From NCBI GenBank assembly GCA_963726715.1, contig CAVSDF010000013.1, positions 62,001 through 126,000 of the forward strand: a DNA stretch of 64,000 bases. Reading direction: 5' to 3'. Below the pieces are notes generated by a model. It was not told where the DNA came from. It saw only the letters and a list, made by a program, of their open reading frames with translations, and ran no database searches. This document shows positions 1 to 9,262 of this stretch, piece by piece. The position numbers and the translations under genes were made by a program. The DNA comes from CAVSDF01 sp963726715 (lineage in GTDB: Bacteria; Bacteroidota; Rhodothermia; Rhodothermales; BA12). The stretch's first letter is position 1. Each line of letters starts with the position of its first letter.

Positions 1-2
1 AC

Positions 3-1055
3 GCACCGCACGCGCTCGGTTGGGCGGCGCACGAAGCGGTCGAGGTCGCGCGGGCGCAGGTGGCGGCGCTCGTCGGGGCGGAGGCGTCGGAGGTGGTGTT
101 CACGAGCGGGGCGACCGAGGCGTGCGCGCTCGCCATCGTCGGCGCGGCGCGGCGGCGGGCAGCGGGCGGTGTGGATGGGGCAGGTGCGCGGCGCCACCTC
201 GTCACCGTGACGACCGAGCATCCGGCGGTGCTCGCCCCCCACCGCGCGCTCGAACGCGACGGCTGGCGCGTGACGGTGCTGCCGGTCGATGGCGACGGGC
301 GCATCTCCCTCGGCGATCTCGCCGCCGCCGTCACCGACGAGACGGCGCTCGTCTCGGTGATGGCCGCGAACAACGAGACCGGCGTCTGCGCCGACCTCGC
401 GCCCCTCGCCGCGCTCTGCCGCGCGCGCGGCGCCTGGTTCTTCACCGACGCGACGCAGGCCGCCGGAAAGGTGCCGCTCACTTTCGGCGACGCGGATCTG
501 ATGGCCCTCTCGGCGCACAAGCTGTACGGTCCGATGGGCGTCGGCGCCCTCGTCGTGCGGCGGCGCGGGCCGCGTGTCACGCTCGATCCGCTCGTCGCGG
601 GTGGCGGTCAGGAGCGCGGATGGCGCGGCGGCACCCTCAACACGCCCGGCATCGTCGGCTTCGGCGCCGCAGCGGCGCTCGCTCTCAGCCGTCTCGATGC
701 CGACGCCGCGCGCCTCACCGCCCTCCGCGACGCCCTCGAAGCACGCCTCGTGGAGGGCATCGGCGCCATCGTCCACGGTGCCCGCGTGCCGCGCCTGCCG
801 AACACGACGAGCGCCGCGATCCCCGGCGTCTCTGCCGAGCGTCTGCTGTCGCGACTCGCCGGATCGGTCGCCCTCGCCACCGGCGCCGCCTGTTCGAGCG
901 CCCGCCGCGAGCCGAGCCCGGTCCTCACCGCGATGGGCGTCGACGCCCCGACCGCCCGCGCCACCCTCCGCATCTCCCTCGGCCGCGCCACCTCTGCCGC
1001 CGCCCTCACCGCCGCCACCGACGCGATCATCGCCGCTGCCCGCGCCGAACGCTGA
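3..1055 (+). CDS. Cysteine desulfurase (NifS/IscS family), 5' partial
   Basis: PLP-dependent enzyme that takes sulfur from cysteine as an enzyme persulfide for Fe-S clusters and other sulfur carriers. The reading frame is open from the first bases of the window and already encodes family-like sequence (VEVARAQVAAL, then FTSGATE), so the true start lies outside. The Schiff-base lysine sits in SAHKLYGPMG (codon at 519-521) and the catalytic cysteine loop is ATGAACSSARREPS (Cys codon at 891-893). About 350 residues are visible, nearly the full family length. It is followed convergently, after 12 bases, by a RibD-like gene. Whether it is IscS, NifS or SufS type cannot be settled; the loop and length favour the IscS/NifS group. 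Confidence 0.9.
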   Translation, partial: APHALGWAAHEAVEVARAQVAALVGAEASEVVFTSGATEACALAIVGAARRRAAGGVDGAGARRHLVTVTTEHPAVLAPHRALERDGWRVTVLPVDGDGRISLGDLAAAVTDETALVSVMAANNETGVCADLAPLAALCRARGAWFFTDATQAAGKVPLTFGDADLMALSAHKLYGPMGVGALVVRRRGPRVTLDPLVAGGGQERGWRGGTLNTPGIVGFGAAAALALSRLDADAARLTALRDALEARLVEGIGAIVHGARVPRLPNTTSAAIPGVSAERLLSRLAGSVALATGAACSSARREPSPVLTAMGVDAPTARATLRISLGRATSAAALTAATDAIIAAARAER

Positions 1056-1067
1056 CGCCGCCGAAGA

Positions 1068-1581
1068 TCACGCCCGCTCCACCGTGTAGCGCAGTTGCAC
1101 GAGGCCCGACGGGAACGACCGCGTCTCATCGAGACGCAGGGGCACGACGGGGGCGTCGGCGCCGAAGAGCGGCGTGCCGCTGCCGAGCACGACCGGATGC
1201 ACGCTCACGACGACCGCGTCGAGGCGCCCGGCCGCGAGGAACGCCGCCGCCACCTCGCCGCCGCCGACGACCCACAGCTCGCCAACATTTTCAGAGACCA
1301 TTCGGTCTAAAAAAGCCTCCACGCTCCCACTGAACGACTTCGACCGATCGGTCGGTTTCGAGAGGGCGATGCGTGAAGACGTACGACGGCGTCTCGCCGT
1401 AGGGCCACGCGCCGAAGCCTTCGACCGGGTCGTAGGTGCCGCGCCCCATCACGAGCGCATCGACGCGCCCGAAGTACGACGCAAACCCGTAGTCGTCGTC
1501 GGTGAGGAGCCAATCGAGGCGGCCGTCGGGGCCGGCGATAAAACCGTCGAGGCTGGCGGCGACGAAGTAGGTGACGTGCAT
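1068..1581 (-). CDS. Dihydrofolate reductase-like protein (RibD C-terminal domain), frame-broken
   Basis: Small NADPH-dependent reductase-fold protein of the RibD_C family; the substrate is unknown. The N-terminal half (VTYFVAASLDGFIAGPDG, then LVMGRGTYDPV) and the C-terminal half (ELWVVGGGEVAAAF, then HPVVLGSGTPLF) are both typical but lie in different frames. The switch falls near 1315, beside a run of six A, and is equivalent to one extra base. About 171 residues when joined, the normal family length. The ATG at 1581 is preferred over an ATG 12 codons upstream because it begins directly at the conserved strand, and a TACCTTGC box lies 24 bases upstream on the same strand. Confidence 0.8.
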
Positions 1582-1604
1582 CGGGCGAGGGGTCGAGGAA
1601 TCGG

Positions 1605-1612
1605 GCAAGGTA
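1605..1612 (-). promoter_or_regulatory. -7-type promoter box (TACCTTGC)
   Basis: TACCTTGC on the minus strand, 24 bases upstream of the RibD-like start. It fits the TAnnTT(G/C) box that recurs before genes throughout this window. Confidence 0.45.
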
Positions 1613-1709
1613 GGCACGCCCCTACGTCCGCTGCAGGGTCTCCCCGTCAGGTCGGGCGCGCGCGTGGGGCGTTTTTGGCTCCGTCCACATCCGTCGGACC
1701 CGTCCCGAA

Positions 1710-2034
1710 ATGTCCGACTCCACCGCCCCCTCCACCCTCGCCGACCTCGGCGTGCGCACCGGCGAGCGGCCGCGCCCTCACCGTCCTGTACCGCGGCGAC
1801 GCGGCGACGGTGACGCTCCGTTCGCTGCCGCCGGGCGTCGAGATGCCCGACCCCGCGGCCCCGCGGGACGCCGTCGTGATGGGCGTCGAGGGCAGCGCCG
1901 TCGTTACGTTCGAGGATGAGACCCCAGCCCTGAGCCTCGGCGGCGGCGTGTCACTGCGGGCCGGGCGGCGGCGCCGCGTCACCCCCGGCGTAGGCGGCGC
2001 GGTGCTGCTGCTCGTCGTCTCCCCCCACCCCTGA
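1710..2034 (+). CDS. Small cupin-like protein, frame-broken
   Basis: Probable single-domain cupin of about 108 residues. The start MSDSTAPSTLADLGVRTGER is in one frame and the rest (LTVLYRGDAATVTLRSLPPG, then VVMGVEGSAVVTFEDE) in another, with the change near 1770 equivalent to one extra base. The alternating strand and glycine pattern and the repeated R-x-G / E-G-x-A turns fit a cupin barrel, but the metal-binding histidines of classic cupins are not obvious, so the function is unknown. A group III truncated haemoglobin starts 13 bases downstream, so the two may be co-transcribed. Confidence 0.55.
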
Positions 2035-2047
2035 CCTGCCCCAGAGG

Positions 2048-2422
2048 ATGCCCGTGCGCGACATCGAAACCCTCGACGACATCCAAGCCATCGTGTCGCA
2101 TTTCTACGGCACCATCGACGAAGACGTCGTTCTCGGGCCGTTTTTCGCCCATCTCGACAGGGCCGAGCACGTCGAGCGGCTGACGCGCTTCTGGTCGAGC
2201 GTCGTCTTTTCGGTGGCGACCTACAAGGGCCAGCCCCTCGAAAAGCACATCGCCCTCGGCCTCGCACCCGAGCATTTCGGCGCGTGGCTCGCGCGCTTCG
2301 AGCGGACCGTCGGCGACCGGTTCGCGGGCGAGAACGCCGACCGGATGCGCCAGCGCGCCCGTCAGATCGCCGCCGTCTTCCAGATCCGCCTCGGCCTCGT
2401 CCCCACCACGCCCCTGGCCTGA
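2048..2422 (+). CDS. Group III truncated haemoglobin
   Basis: Single-domain haem protein of 124 residues, the normal size of group III truncated globins, which bind oxygen or nitric oxide and are usually tied to redox or NO defence. Visible markers are the B-helix FYGTIDED with Tyr20, the LGPFF turn (29-33), FW at 48-49, and LEKHIAL with His67 as the probable proximal haem ligand, followed by HFGAWLARFERTV. The ATG is preceded by AGAGG at a short distance. The partner reductase is not in the window. Confidence 0.9.
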   Translation: MPVRDIETLDDIQAIVSHFYGTIDEDVVLGPFFAHLDRAEHVERLTRFWSSVVFSVATYKGQPLEKHIALGLAPEHFGAWLARFERTVGDRFAGENADRMRQRARQIAAVFQIRLGLVPTTPLA

Positions 2423-2501
2423 GGCTGCCGAACCTGAGCGGCGCCGTGTGTCGAACGACCGGCCTGCGGCGGCGTTGCCCCGGCCCCGACCGCCGCTCCC
2501 G

Positions 2502-3155
2502 ATGCCGACCCTGCCTCCGCCGACCCTTCCGTCCGCCGCGCCGCGGGCGTCTGCAAACGCCTTCGACGCGCTCGATGGCGCCGCGCCGCTCGTCAACCGC
2601 GTGGCGGAGAGCGAGATCGACGTGCTCGACCTCGGCGCCGTGCTCGAAGGCGCGCTCGGCGAGACGGGCGAAGTGGCGGTGATCGACATCGCGCCGTGGC
2701 TGCACCGCGGCCTCGTGCTGCGCGAGGTGCCGTTCCGCGCCGCCGTCGCCGCGCACGACTGGGCCGCTTACGCAAGCCGCGCCGTCGCCCTCACCTGCTC
2801 CACCGACGCGCTCGTGCCGACGTGGGCGTGGATGCTCGTGGCCGCCCGCCTCGCCGATGCCGGGGCGCGGTACGTGGGCGTCGGCGATGGAGAGACCGTT
2901 CGGTCGGAAGCCGTCGCCGCCGCCATCGCCGGGTTCGACGCGGCGCGCTACGCCGACCGCATCGTCGTCGTCAAGGGCTGCGGCGCGCACGTGCCGCCGA
3001 CGGCCTACGCCGCCGCGATGCGCCGCCTCGCCCTCGCCGGGGCGCGCAAGGTGATGTACGGCGAGCCGTGCTCGTCCGTCCCGCTCTGGCGCCGCCCGAA
3101 GACGGTAGGCACCGCGCCGACGCCCATCGCCCCGCCGCCTCCGGCGGCGCCCTGA
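2502..3155 (+). CDS. DUF2480 family protein
   Basis: Conserved protein of unknown function found mainly in Bacteroidota and relatives. The family core is clear: PLVNRVAESEIDVLDL near the N-terminus, HDWAAYASRAVALTCSTDA, VPTWAWMLVAARL, VVVKGCGAHVPPTAY and the C-terminal MYGEPCSSVPLWRR. The two cysteine-bearing motifs (KGCG and GEPCS) are conserved features and could bind a metal or be redox active, which is an inference. The ATG at 2502 gives 217 residues; an upstream ATG at 2448 would add a proline-rich stretch. It ends 9 bases before the RqcH gene. Confidence 0.85.
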   Translation: MPTLPPPTLPSAAPRASANAFDALDGAAPLVNRVAESEIDVLDLGAVLEGALGETGEVAVIDIAPWLHRGLVLREVPFRAAVAAHDWAAYASRAVALTCSTDALVPTWAWMLVAARLADAGARYVGVGDGETVRSEAVAAAIAGFDAARYADRIVVVKGCGAHVPPTAYAAAMRRLALAGARKVMYGEPCSSVPLWRRPKTVGTAPTPIAPPPPAAP

Positions 3156-3164
3156 CGCTGACCG

Positions 3165-4907
3165 ATGCAGGCGACGCACTACGCCCTCGCCGCCCTCGCG
3201 CGCGACCTCGACCGCCCCTTTGGAGGCGGCGGACTCGTTGGCGCGCGCCTTGCCGATGCGTTCTCGCAGCAACCGGGCGAACTGCGGCTCGTGTTCGTCG
3301 GGGAGAGCGCCGATGGCGTCGAGGCCGTGCGGACGCTCATCGTCGGCACCAAACCTGCGTTCGCGTTCGTCGCCGCCGACGCGTCGCGCCCGCGCCGCAA
3401 CGTCGCCACGCGGTTCGAGGCGTGGCACGGACGCCGCGTGACCGCCGTGCATGTCGCCACGCGCGACCGCCTGCTGACGGTCGATCTCGGCGGCGGCGTC
3501 GAGCTCGTCGGCGTGCTGTTCGGACCGCGCGCCAACGTCGTCGTCACCGAGCCGGAGGATGTGTCGGATGGTGTGGATGAGTCGCCGCGCATCGTCGCCG
3601 ACGCCTTCCTCGCGCCCTCGGCGCGCATCGGCACCGCGGCGCCCGTGGCGCGACCGGCGCCGCTTCCCGCGACCGTCGATGCGTTCGCCGCGCGCCTGCC
3701 GCTCGGCGGCACCGACGCGGCCCGCGTGCGCCGCGCGTGGCCGCTCTTCGACGACCTCCTCGCCACCGAAGCCCTCGCCCGCGCGGCCTCGTCTGCGCTT
3801 TCCGACCCCGAGGCGGCCCTGTTCGCCGCCTGCGAGCACGTCCACGCCGACGCCCTCGCCGCCGCGGCGCCGTCGGTGCTCTGGCGCGGCACGGCGCCGG
3901 TCGCCGCCTCGCTCATCGCCCTTTCGCCCGGCGTCGCCAATGCCTTCGCCGATGCGCTGCTGGGTGCTGAGGCCGACGAGAACGCCGTTTCCGTGCGCGT
4001 CGAGGCCTTTTCGAGCACGAGCGATGCGCTCCGCGTGTTTGCGCGGCGGCGGTTTGCGCAGGCGTCGTTCGCCGCGCGCCGCGCGACCTTCGCCACGCGC
4101 CTCGACGCGGCCATCGAGACCGGGCAGGAGCGCGTCGAGCGGATGCTGACCGAGATGTCGCGCCCGTCACGCGCCGACGACCTCGAACGCGACGGCCACC
4201 TTCTCATGGCGCACCCCGGCGCCGCCGCCCCCGGCGCCGACCGCGTCGTCGTCCCCGACCTCCTCGGCGACGGGTCGCCGCGCGAGATCCGTCTCGACCC
4301 GGCCCTCGGCCTGCCCGCCAACGCCGCCGAGCGCTACGCCCGCGCCCGCCGCCTCCGCGCCGCCCGCGCCCACGCCGAGACGCGCCTCGTCGACGCCGAC
4401 GCCGCGCTCACCGACGCCCTCGCCCTCCGCCGCGCCCTCGACGCCTGCACCGACATTGCCGCCCTCGACGCCTTCGCGCGCGACGCCGAGGCCGCCCTCG
4501 CCCGCATCGCCCCGCCGCGCCGCGCCGCCGACGAGCGCCTGCCCTACACCATCGTCCCGCTCGGACGCGGCTACGAGGCGTGGGTCGCCCGCAGCGCCGC
4601 CGACGGCGACGCCCTGACGCGCCACCACGCGCGTCCGTTCGACCTCTGGATGCACGCCCGCGGCGTCACCGGCGCGCACGTCGTCGTGCGGCTGCGCGGG
4701 CGCCAGGATGTGCTGCCGAAAGACCTCGTCGAGCGCGCTGCCGCCCTCGCCGCGTTCGCCTCCAAGTCGCGCACGAGCGCCCTCGCGCCCGTTACCGTCA
4801 CCACGCGCAAGTGGGTGCGCAAGCGCAAGGGCGACCCGCCGGGCCGCGTCGTCGTCGAGCGCGAAGACGTGCTCATCGTCGCGCCGCGTGGGCCGGATGG
4901 GGGATAG
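3165..4907 (+). CDS. rqcH: RqcH/NEMF-type ribosome quality-control factor (NFACT protein)
   Basis: Homologue of bacterial RqcH, which binds obstructed 50S subunits carrying peptidyl-tRNA and recruits Ala-tRNA to add alanine tails. About 580 residues. The NFACT-N region spans roughly 1-250; a long alanine/arginine-rich helical segment (about 385-460) fits the coiled-coil arms. The C-terminal NFACT-R domain (DUF814) is plain: RPFDLWMHARGVTGAHVVVR, then AAALAAFASKSRTS, then KWVRKRKGDPPGRVVVERED. Older annotations call these fibronectin-binding proteins. It is probably transcribed with the DUF2480 gene just upstream. Intact, with no frame break. Confidence 0.88.
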   Translation: MQATHYALAALARDLDRPFGGGGLVGARLADAFSQQPGELRLVFVGESADGVEAVRTLIVGTKPAFAFVAADASRPRRNVATRFEAWHGRRVTAVHVATRDRLLTVDLGGGVELVGVLFGPRANVVVTEPEDVSDGVDESPRIVADAFLAPSARIGTAAPVARPAPLPATVDAFAARLPLGGTDAARVRRAWPLFDDLLATEALARAASSALSDPEAALFAACEHVHADALAAAAPSVLWRGTAPVAASLIALSPGVANAFADALLGAEADENAVSVRVEAFSSTSDALRVFARRRFAQASFAARRATFATRLDAAIETGQERVERMLTEMSRPSRADDLERDGHLLMAHPGAAAPGADRVVVPDLLGDGSPREIRLDPALGLPANAAERYARARRLRAARAHAETRLVDADAALTDALALRRALDACTDIAALDAFARDAEAALARIAPPRRAADERLPYTIVPLGRGYEAWVARSAADGDALTRHHARPFDLWMHARGVTGAHVVVRLRGRQDVLPKDLVERAAALAAFASKSRTSALAPVTVTTRKWVRKRKGDPPGRVVVEREDVLIVAPRGPDGG

Positions 4908-5300
4908 AGATCGGAGTGGCTTTCGAGCTCTCACCCCGACGTGTCGATCCAGCCGGTCAGTGTGAGGAGCAACGCGACGTGGCAGTCCGGTCATTCAGAG
5001 TGCTGGACGACCGGATTGCTGCACCACAGCAACGCTGACGATGGTTGACGCGGCGTCGCCTTGACCTCTTCGGCGTCCCCGCGAACGAAAGAGCGTGTCT
5101 ACCATCTCGTGCATTGCGACACGCTCCCGATGAAGCAGGCCGTATCCCGGCGTGGTGAACCTGTCAGGTCGAGCACCTGGACAGGTTCGGGTCCGACTGG
5201 CCTCCCGCGTGACGATGTGGGGATGCCGCGGCGCGCACGAACCCGGCCCTGACGGTCCCGGTTGAGACGCTTCGATCCTTCCCTCCGGTCTTCTCGTCCC
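4908..5300. other. Gene-free stretch with one palindromic element
   Basis: No convincing gene between rqcH and the DUF1990 gene. The only structure I can support is the CCTGTCAGGT hairpin at 5158-5187. No promoter box of the TAnnTTG type is evident before 5301. Confidence 0.4.
5158..5187. repeat. CCTGTCAGGT-type hairpin element, copy 1
   Basis: AACCTGTC pairs perfectly with GACAGGTT; inside, AGGT pairs with ACCT across a one-base bulge, closing on a CGAGC loop. Related copies lie at 20581, 31125 and 57523. Confidence 0.7.
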
Positions 5301-6638
5301 ATGCGCCGCTCCGCACGATTCGCCCTCGCCGGTGGCGCCGCCGCCACGGCTCTCGCCGCGTGGATGCTTCGGCGCCACGCCTCCCGTCCGGCCCCGCGCC
5401 CGACCGATGCCCCCGGCACCGCCCCCGTGCAACGCCTCGGCGACGGTGTCGGGCCGCTGTTCCGGCGCGTCTATCACCTGGACATCACCGGCTCGACGCT
5501 CACGCCCGAGGCCCTCATGGCGCGCATCCAGGCCGATCCCGATGCCTACTCGCCTGGCGTGATCGCGCGGTTCGAGAAGACGCACGGCCCGCCCGAGAGG
5601 ATGGCCGTTGGCGACGAGTTCTTCATCCACATCCGCAGCCCGTGGGACGGCCCCGTGCGCGTCGACGACGTTTCGCCGACGGCCTTTCGGCTCGTCACCC
5701 TTGCCGGGCACCTCGAAGCGGGCGCCATCGCGTTCTCGGCGTGGCAGGCCTCAGAAGGCGTGCTGCGCCTCGCCATCGTCTCGTGCGCGCGCAGCCGCGA
5801 CGCCGCCGTCCACATCGCCTACCACCGGCTGGGAATCGCCCGCGCAGCGCAGACGCAGATGTGGACGACCTTCCTCCAGCGCGCCGCCGCGCAGGCAGGC
5901 GGCAAGGCGACGCCCGTCACCGTCCGCACCTACACCGCCGACCTCGACGACCCGCTCACGCACGCCGACGCCGACGTGCCCGCGCCCCTCGCCGGCCTCC
6001 TCGCCGACCTCGCCGGGCGCGCCCTCAACTTCGAGCCCGACGAGGCGACCGGCGATGCCCCGGCGACCGGGTGGAACCACGACGACGACTCGTGCGACCT
6101 CATCCCCGAACTCCCCGGCCCGCCGACGCCGGGCGGCACCTTCGAGCGCGCCAAGGCCTTCGTCGCCGCCTACCGCCACCCCGATCCGCGCCGCCTCGTC
6201 GGCGTCTACGACCCGCACGTGGCCCTCGGCGAGCGGACGATGCTGCTGCGGGCGCAGTTTCTCGGCCTCGGCTTCCGCTTCGGCGTCCGCACGACGGCGC
6301 CGGTCGAGGAGACGCGGACGGGCGACGATGGCCTCGTTCATATCTGGTCCTACGGCTACCGGACGCTCGAAGGGCATTTCGAGCGCGGCGAGATCATGTT
6401 CGAGTTGCAGAAGCACCAGGCGACCGGGCGCGTGGTCTTCCGCATCCACTCGTACTCGCAGCGCGGACACGTCGCCAATCCGATCTATGCCATCGGGATG
6501 CGGCTGTTCGGACGCACGTTGCAGCGGCAGTTCGTGCGCCACGCCCTCGACCGGACGGCGCAGTACGTCGAGCAAAGCCTGGTGCGCGACGCCTGCCTGA
6601 ACGCCCTCCCCATCGCCCAGCGCCTGCTACGCCCGTGA
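5301..6638 (+). CDS. DUF1990 (UPF0548) family protein with N-terminal membrane segment
   Basis: About 445 residues. The C-terminal part carries the DUF1990 signature: LGFRFGVRTTAPVEETRTG, then IWSYGYRTLEGHFERGEIMF, then VFRIHSYSQRGHVANP. An upstream half (about 40-200) contains a similar, weaker arrangement (LVTLAGHLEAGAIAF near 140), so it may hold a second, diverged copy. ATG 5301 is chosen because it is followed at once by RRSARFALAGGAAATALAAW, a plausible membrane anchor; an ATG at 5262 is possible. Function is unknown in the family. It stands alone, with the convergent YpdA gene downstream. Confidence 0.7.
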   Translation: MRRSARFALAGGAAATALAAWMLRRHASRPAPRPTDAPGTAPVQRLGDGVGPLFRRVYHLDITGSTLTPEALMARIQADPDAYSPGVIARFEKTHGPPERMAVGDEFFIHIRSPWDGPVRVDDVSPTAFRLVTLAGHLEAGAIAFSAWQASEGVLRLAIVSCARSRDAAVHIAYHRLGIARAAQTQMWTTFLQRAAAQAGGKATPVTVRTYTADLDDPLTHADADVPAPLAGLLADLAGRALNFEPDEATGDAPATGWNHDDDSCDLIPELPGPPTPGGTFERAKAFVAAYRHPDPRRLVGVYDPHVALGERTMLLRAQFLGLGFRFGVRTTAPVEETRTGDDGLVHIWSYGYRTLEGHFERGEIMFELQKHQATGRVVFRIHSYSQRGHVANPIYAIGMRLFGRTLQRQFVRHALDRTAQYVEQSLVRDACLNALPIAQRLLRP

Positions 6639-6695
6639 GGACAGCCGCGCAGACCGATGCGTCGGTTTCTGCAGTCGCAGCCGCGCACCCATTGA

Positions 6696-7778
6696 TCAAG
6701 CCGTCACAGAAGCCGCCGCCTCGGGCAGACCGACCGGTCGGTATCCAGACTCGGCCCGTTGTGCGGCGAGGTCGGCGGCGATGAGGGTGGCGTGGACGCG
6801 GCCGTTCTCGATGAACCAGCGGCTCGTGCGGAGGCCGCCGCAGACGGTCCCCGCGAGGTAGACGCCTGCGCGCCCGGACTCCATCGTCGCCTCGTCGTAG
6901 ACCGGCGTCCGTGCCGGGTCATCGCCGACGGGCACGCCAAGGGTGGAGAGAAGCGGGTAGTCGGGCACGTAGCCGGTAAGGAGATAAACAGCGTTGGCAG
7001 CAACGGTCACGGGGCCGACCGGCGTGGTGAGATCGGCTTCGCCGGTGCGGATGGCGGCGACGGTCGTGCCGAAGAGCGCGCGGATGCTGCCCTCGGCGAT
7101 GCGGTTTTCGAGGTCCGGACGAATCCAGTATTTGATCGACGGCGAGAGGGCGTCGCCCCGAACCGCGAGCGTCACGCGCGCTCCGGCGCGGTGGAGCGCG
7201 AGCGCCGCCTTCGCCGCCGAGTTCTTGGCGCCGACGACGAGCACATCGGTGGCGGCGTGGCCGTACGGCTCCTTGAAGTAGTGGCCGACGTGCGGCAGGT
7301 CCTCGCCCGTCACGCCGATGCGCACCGGCGTGTCGAAGAAGCCGGTGGCGACGACGACGGCGCGGGCGGCGATCTCGACGGCTCCGGTGGCCGTGTCGGC
7401 GCGGGCGCGGAAGTCGCCCGCGTGGCCGTCGAGGGCGGTGATGCGCGTGCCGAGGCGCAGGTCGAGGCGCTCGCGCTCGGCGACGCGGCGGTAGTAGTCG
7501 AGCGCCTCCTCGCGGAGCGGCTTGTGGCCGAAGGTCGGGAACGGGTAATCGCCGATTTCGAGCAGGTCAGGCGTCGAGAAGAACTCCATGTTCGTCGGGT
7601 AGCCGACGAGCGAGTTGACGAGCGCGCCCTTGTCCACCACGGCCACTGTCAGGCCGCGCCGCTGCACCTCGATGGCGACGGCGAGGCCGACCGGCCCAGC
7701 GCCGATGACGAGCACATCGACAGAGGCCGGCGCGGGACGAGGAACGGGGCCAGAGGCGGCCTGCAGGTCGGAGGGCAT
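6696..7778 (-). CDS. ypdA: YpdA-family bacillithiol disulfide reductase
   Basis: FAD/NADPH pyridine nucleotide-disulfide reductase-like protein of the YpdA (Bdr) group, which reduces oxidised bacillithiol. Two Rossmann motifs are visible: VLVIGAGPVGLAVA (GAGPVG at 26-31) for FAD and VLVVGAKNSAAKAAL near residue 180 for NADPH. Also typical are NMEFFSTPDLLEIGDYPF, the GFFDTP segment and the C-terminal GVYLAGTVCGGLRTSRWFIENG. It has 360 residues, the family norm, and no CxxC redox pair of thioredoxin-reductase type. A bacilliredoxin occurs at 35407-35931, which supports a bacillithiol system; bshABC biosynthesis genes are not in the window. Confidence 0.9.
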   Translation of the reverse strand: MPSDLQAASGPVPRPAPASVDVLVIGAGPVGLAVAIEVQRRGLTVAVVDKGALVNSLVGYPTNMEFFSTPDLLEIGDYPFPTFGHKPLREEALDYYRRVAERERLDLRLGTRITALDGHAGDFRARADTATGAVEIAARAVVVATGFFDTPVRIGVTGEDLPHVGHYFKEPYGHAATDVLVVGAKNSAAKAALALHRAGARVTLAVRGDALSPSIKYWIRPDLENRIAEGSIRALFGTTVAAIRTGEADLTTPVGPVTVAANAVYLLTGYVPDYPLLSTLGVPVGDDPARTPVYDEATMESGRAGVYLAGTVCGGLRTSRWFIENGRVHATLIAADLAAQRAESGYRPVGLPEAAASVTA

Positions 7779-7967
7779 AACGGTGGAGGAAGACGTCTTC
7801 CCGAACGCCGGTGCCGTGGGCGCGGGTTCGGGAAGATCCGGCGCCGGGTGTCCCGCCGCGTTTCAGGGCCACCGGAACCACCGATTCGGCGGCCCGCGGA
7901 GGCGAGGTGTTAAGCCAGAGACGGAGTTGTCGATACAGCGCCTTCCTCTTCCCCTTCACCCTGCGGC

Positions 7968-9191
7968 ATGTCTCTCGTTTCGTCTCTTCCCCGTTCAATC
8001 GCTGCGCTCGCGCTCGTCGCTGCCTGTCTCGGCCCCCTCTCCGCTCGCGCCCAGTCGCCCGGTCGCCTCGTCATCACCGAAGTCCTCTCCAACCCCGGCG
8101 GCACCATCAGCGATGCCAACGGCGAGTGGTTCGAGATCTACAATCCCTGGGACACCCCGATCGACATCCAGAACTGGTTCGTGCAGGATTCCGCCGCCAG
8201 TGGCCTGCGGCCCTACCACAAGATTGCCACATCGCTCGTCGTCCCGGCCAAGGGCTTCGTCGTGCTCGGCAACTCGTCCAACACGACCTCCAACGGCGGC
8301 GTGGCAGTGACGTATTCCTACGGCGCGGCCTTGTCCTTCGCCAACAGCCTCGACAAGATCCGCCTCGTCGGGCCGACGACGAACGGACGGGACTGGAACA
8401 CGATGACAGACTCGACGGCCAACCCGGCACCCGAGAGCGTCATCGTCGACCGTATCCGCTACGCCAGCGCGGCGATTTCGGCGCAGAACGGCGTCAGCCG
8501 CACGCTCAAGAGCATCGACCTCGACAACCACGACATGGACGGCTCGAACTGGGAGGATGCGTCCGTAGTGGATGTGTACGGGCCGGGCGGACGAGGCACG
8601 CCGGGAGCGCCGGGCACCGCGTTCCTGCCGGTCGAACTCGTCTCGTTCACCGCCGTGCTCGACGGGCGCGACGGCGTGCTCGCGTGGGAGACGGCATCGG
8701 AGAGCGGCAACGCGGGGTTCCAGATCGAGCACCTCGCCCCCGGCGCCACCGGCTTCCGCCGCGTCGCCTTCCTGCCCGGCCGCGGCACGACGGCCGAGGC
8801 GACGCGCTACGACCACCGCATCGCCGCGCTCGCGCCCGGTCGCCACGCCTTCCGCCTGCGCCAGACCGACCTCGACGGCACAGCGACGCTCTCGCCGGTG
8901 ACCGAACTCGCCGTCGGGTCGGAGACGGCGTTCGGCCTCTCGGCCCCGCAGCCCAACCCGGCGCGCGGCAGCACCTATGTCGTGATCCACAGCGACGCCG
9001 CCGACGCGGTCCGTCTGCGCGTGCTCGACATGCTCGGGCGCGAGGTGGCGCAGGTGTGGACCGGCGATCTCGCCCCCGGCGCCCGCCAGGCCCTCGTCAT
9101 CGACACCTCGGCGCTCGCAAACGGCCGCTACGTCGTCCGCGCCGAAGGCCGCGCGGGCATCGCCACGCGCCCGCTCGTCGTCGCCCGCTGA
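7968..9191 (+). CDS. Secreted lamin-tail-domain protein with C-terminal T9SS-type sorting domain
   Basis: 407 residues. A signal peptide (about 1-29, ending LSARAQ) is followed by a lamin-tail domain: RLVITEVLSNPGG, GEWFEIYNPWDTPIDIQNW, then VPAKGFVVLGNS. A middle beta-rich region (from about 222, LPVELVSFTAVLDGRDGVLA) is typical of Bacteroidota secreted proteins. The last 80 residues (LSAPQPNPARGSTYVVI, LRVLDMLGREVAQVW, LANGRYVVRAEG) match type A sorting domains recognised by type IX secretion. It is therefore probably exported and surface attached; the ligand is unknown. A strong hairpin follows at 9223. Confidence 0.85.
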   Translation: MSLVSSLPRSIAALALVAACLGPLSARAQSPGRLVITEVLSNPGGTISDANGEWFEIYNPWDTPIDIQNWFVQDSAASGLRPYHKIATSLVVPAKGFVVLGNSSNTTSNGGVAVTYSYGAALSFANSLDKIRLVGPTTNGRDWNTMTDSTANPAPESVIVDRIRYASAAISAQNGVSRTLKSIDLDNHDMDGSNWEDASVVDVYGPGGRGTPGAPGTAFLPVELVSFTAVLDGRDGVLAWETASESGNAGFQIEHLAPGATGFRRVAFLPGRGTTAEATRYDHRIAALAPGRHAFRLRQTDLDGTATLSPVTELAVGSETAFGLSAPQPNPARGSTYVVIHSDAADAVRLRVLDMLGREVAQVWTGDLAPGARQALVIDTSALANGRYVVRAEGRAGIATRPLVVAR

Positions 9192-9222
9192 CGTCCCGGA
9201 AAACCTTCAGGGCGCCCCTTCG

Positions 9223-9262
9223 CCACGACGCCCCTGGCCGCGCTGCGCCGGGGGCGTCGTGG
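9223..9262. terminator. Convergent-gene hairpin, likely bidirectional terminator
   Basis: CCACGACGCCCC (9223-9234) pairs perfectly with GGGGCGTCGTGG (9251-9262) over 12 bp with a 16-base loop. No clear T run. It sits between the convergent lamin-tail and tadA genes. Confidence 0.6.

Noticed and set aside
3..1055. Start of the cysteine desulfurase at the GTG at position 60.
   Set aside because: Codons upstream of position 60 already encode conserved family sequence, so the gene is truncated by the window edge.
1610..1625. GTAGG/CCTAC pair before the RibD-like gene as another member of the CTAC hairpin family.
   Set aside because: Only five base pairs, and the left part overlaps the promoter box; too weak to count.
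1647..3845. Long open frame on the minus strand opposite the haemoglobin, DUF2480 and rqcH genes.
   Set aside because: Low-complexity Arg/Gly/Ala translation with no domain; the plus-strand genes explain this region.
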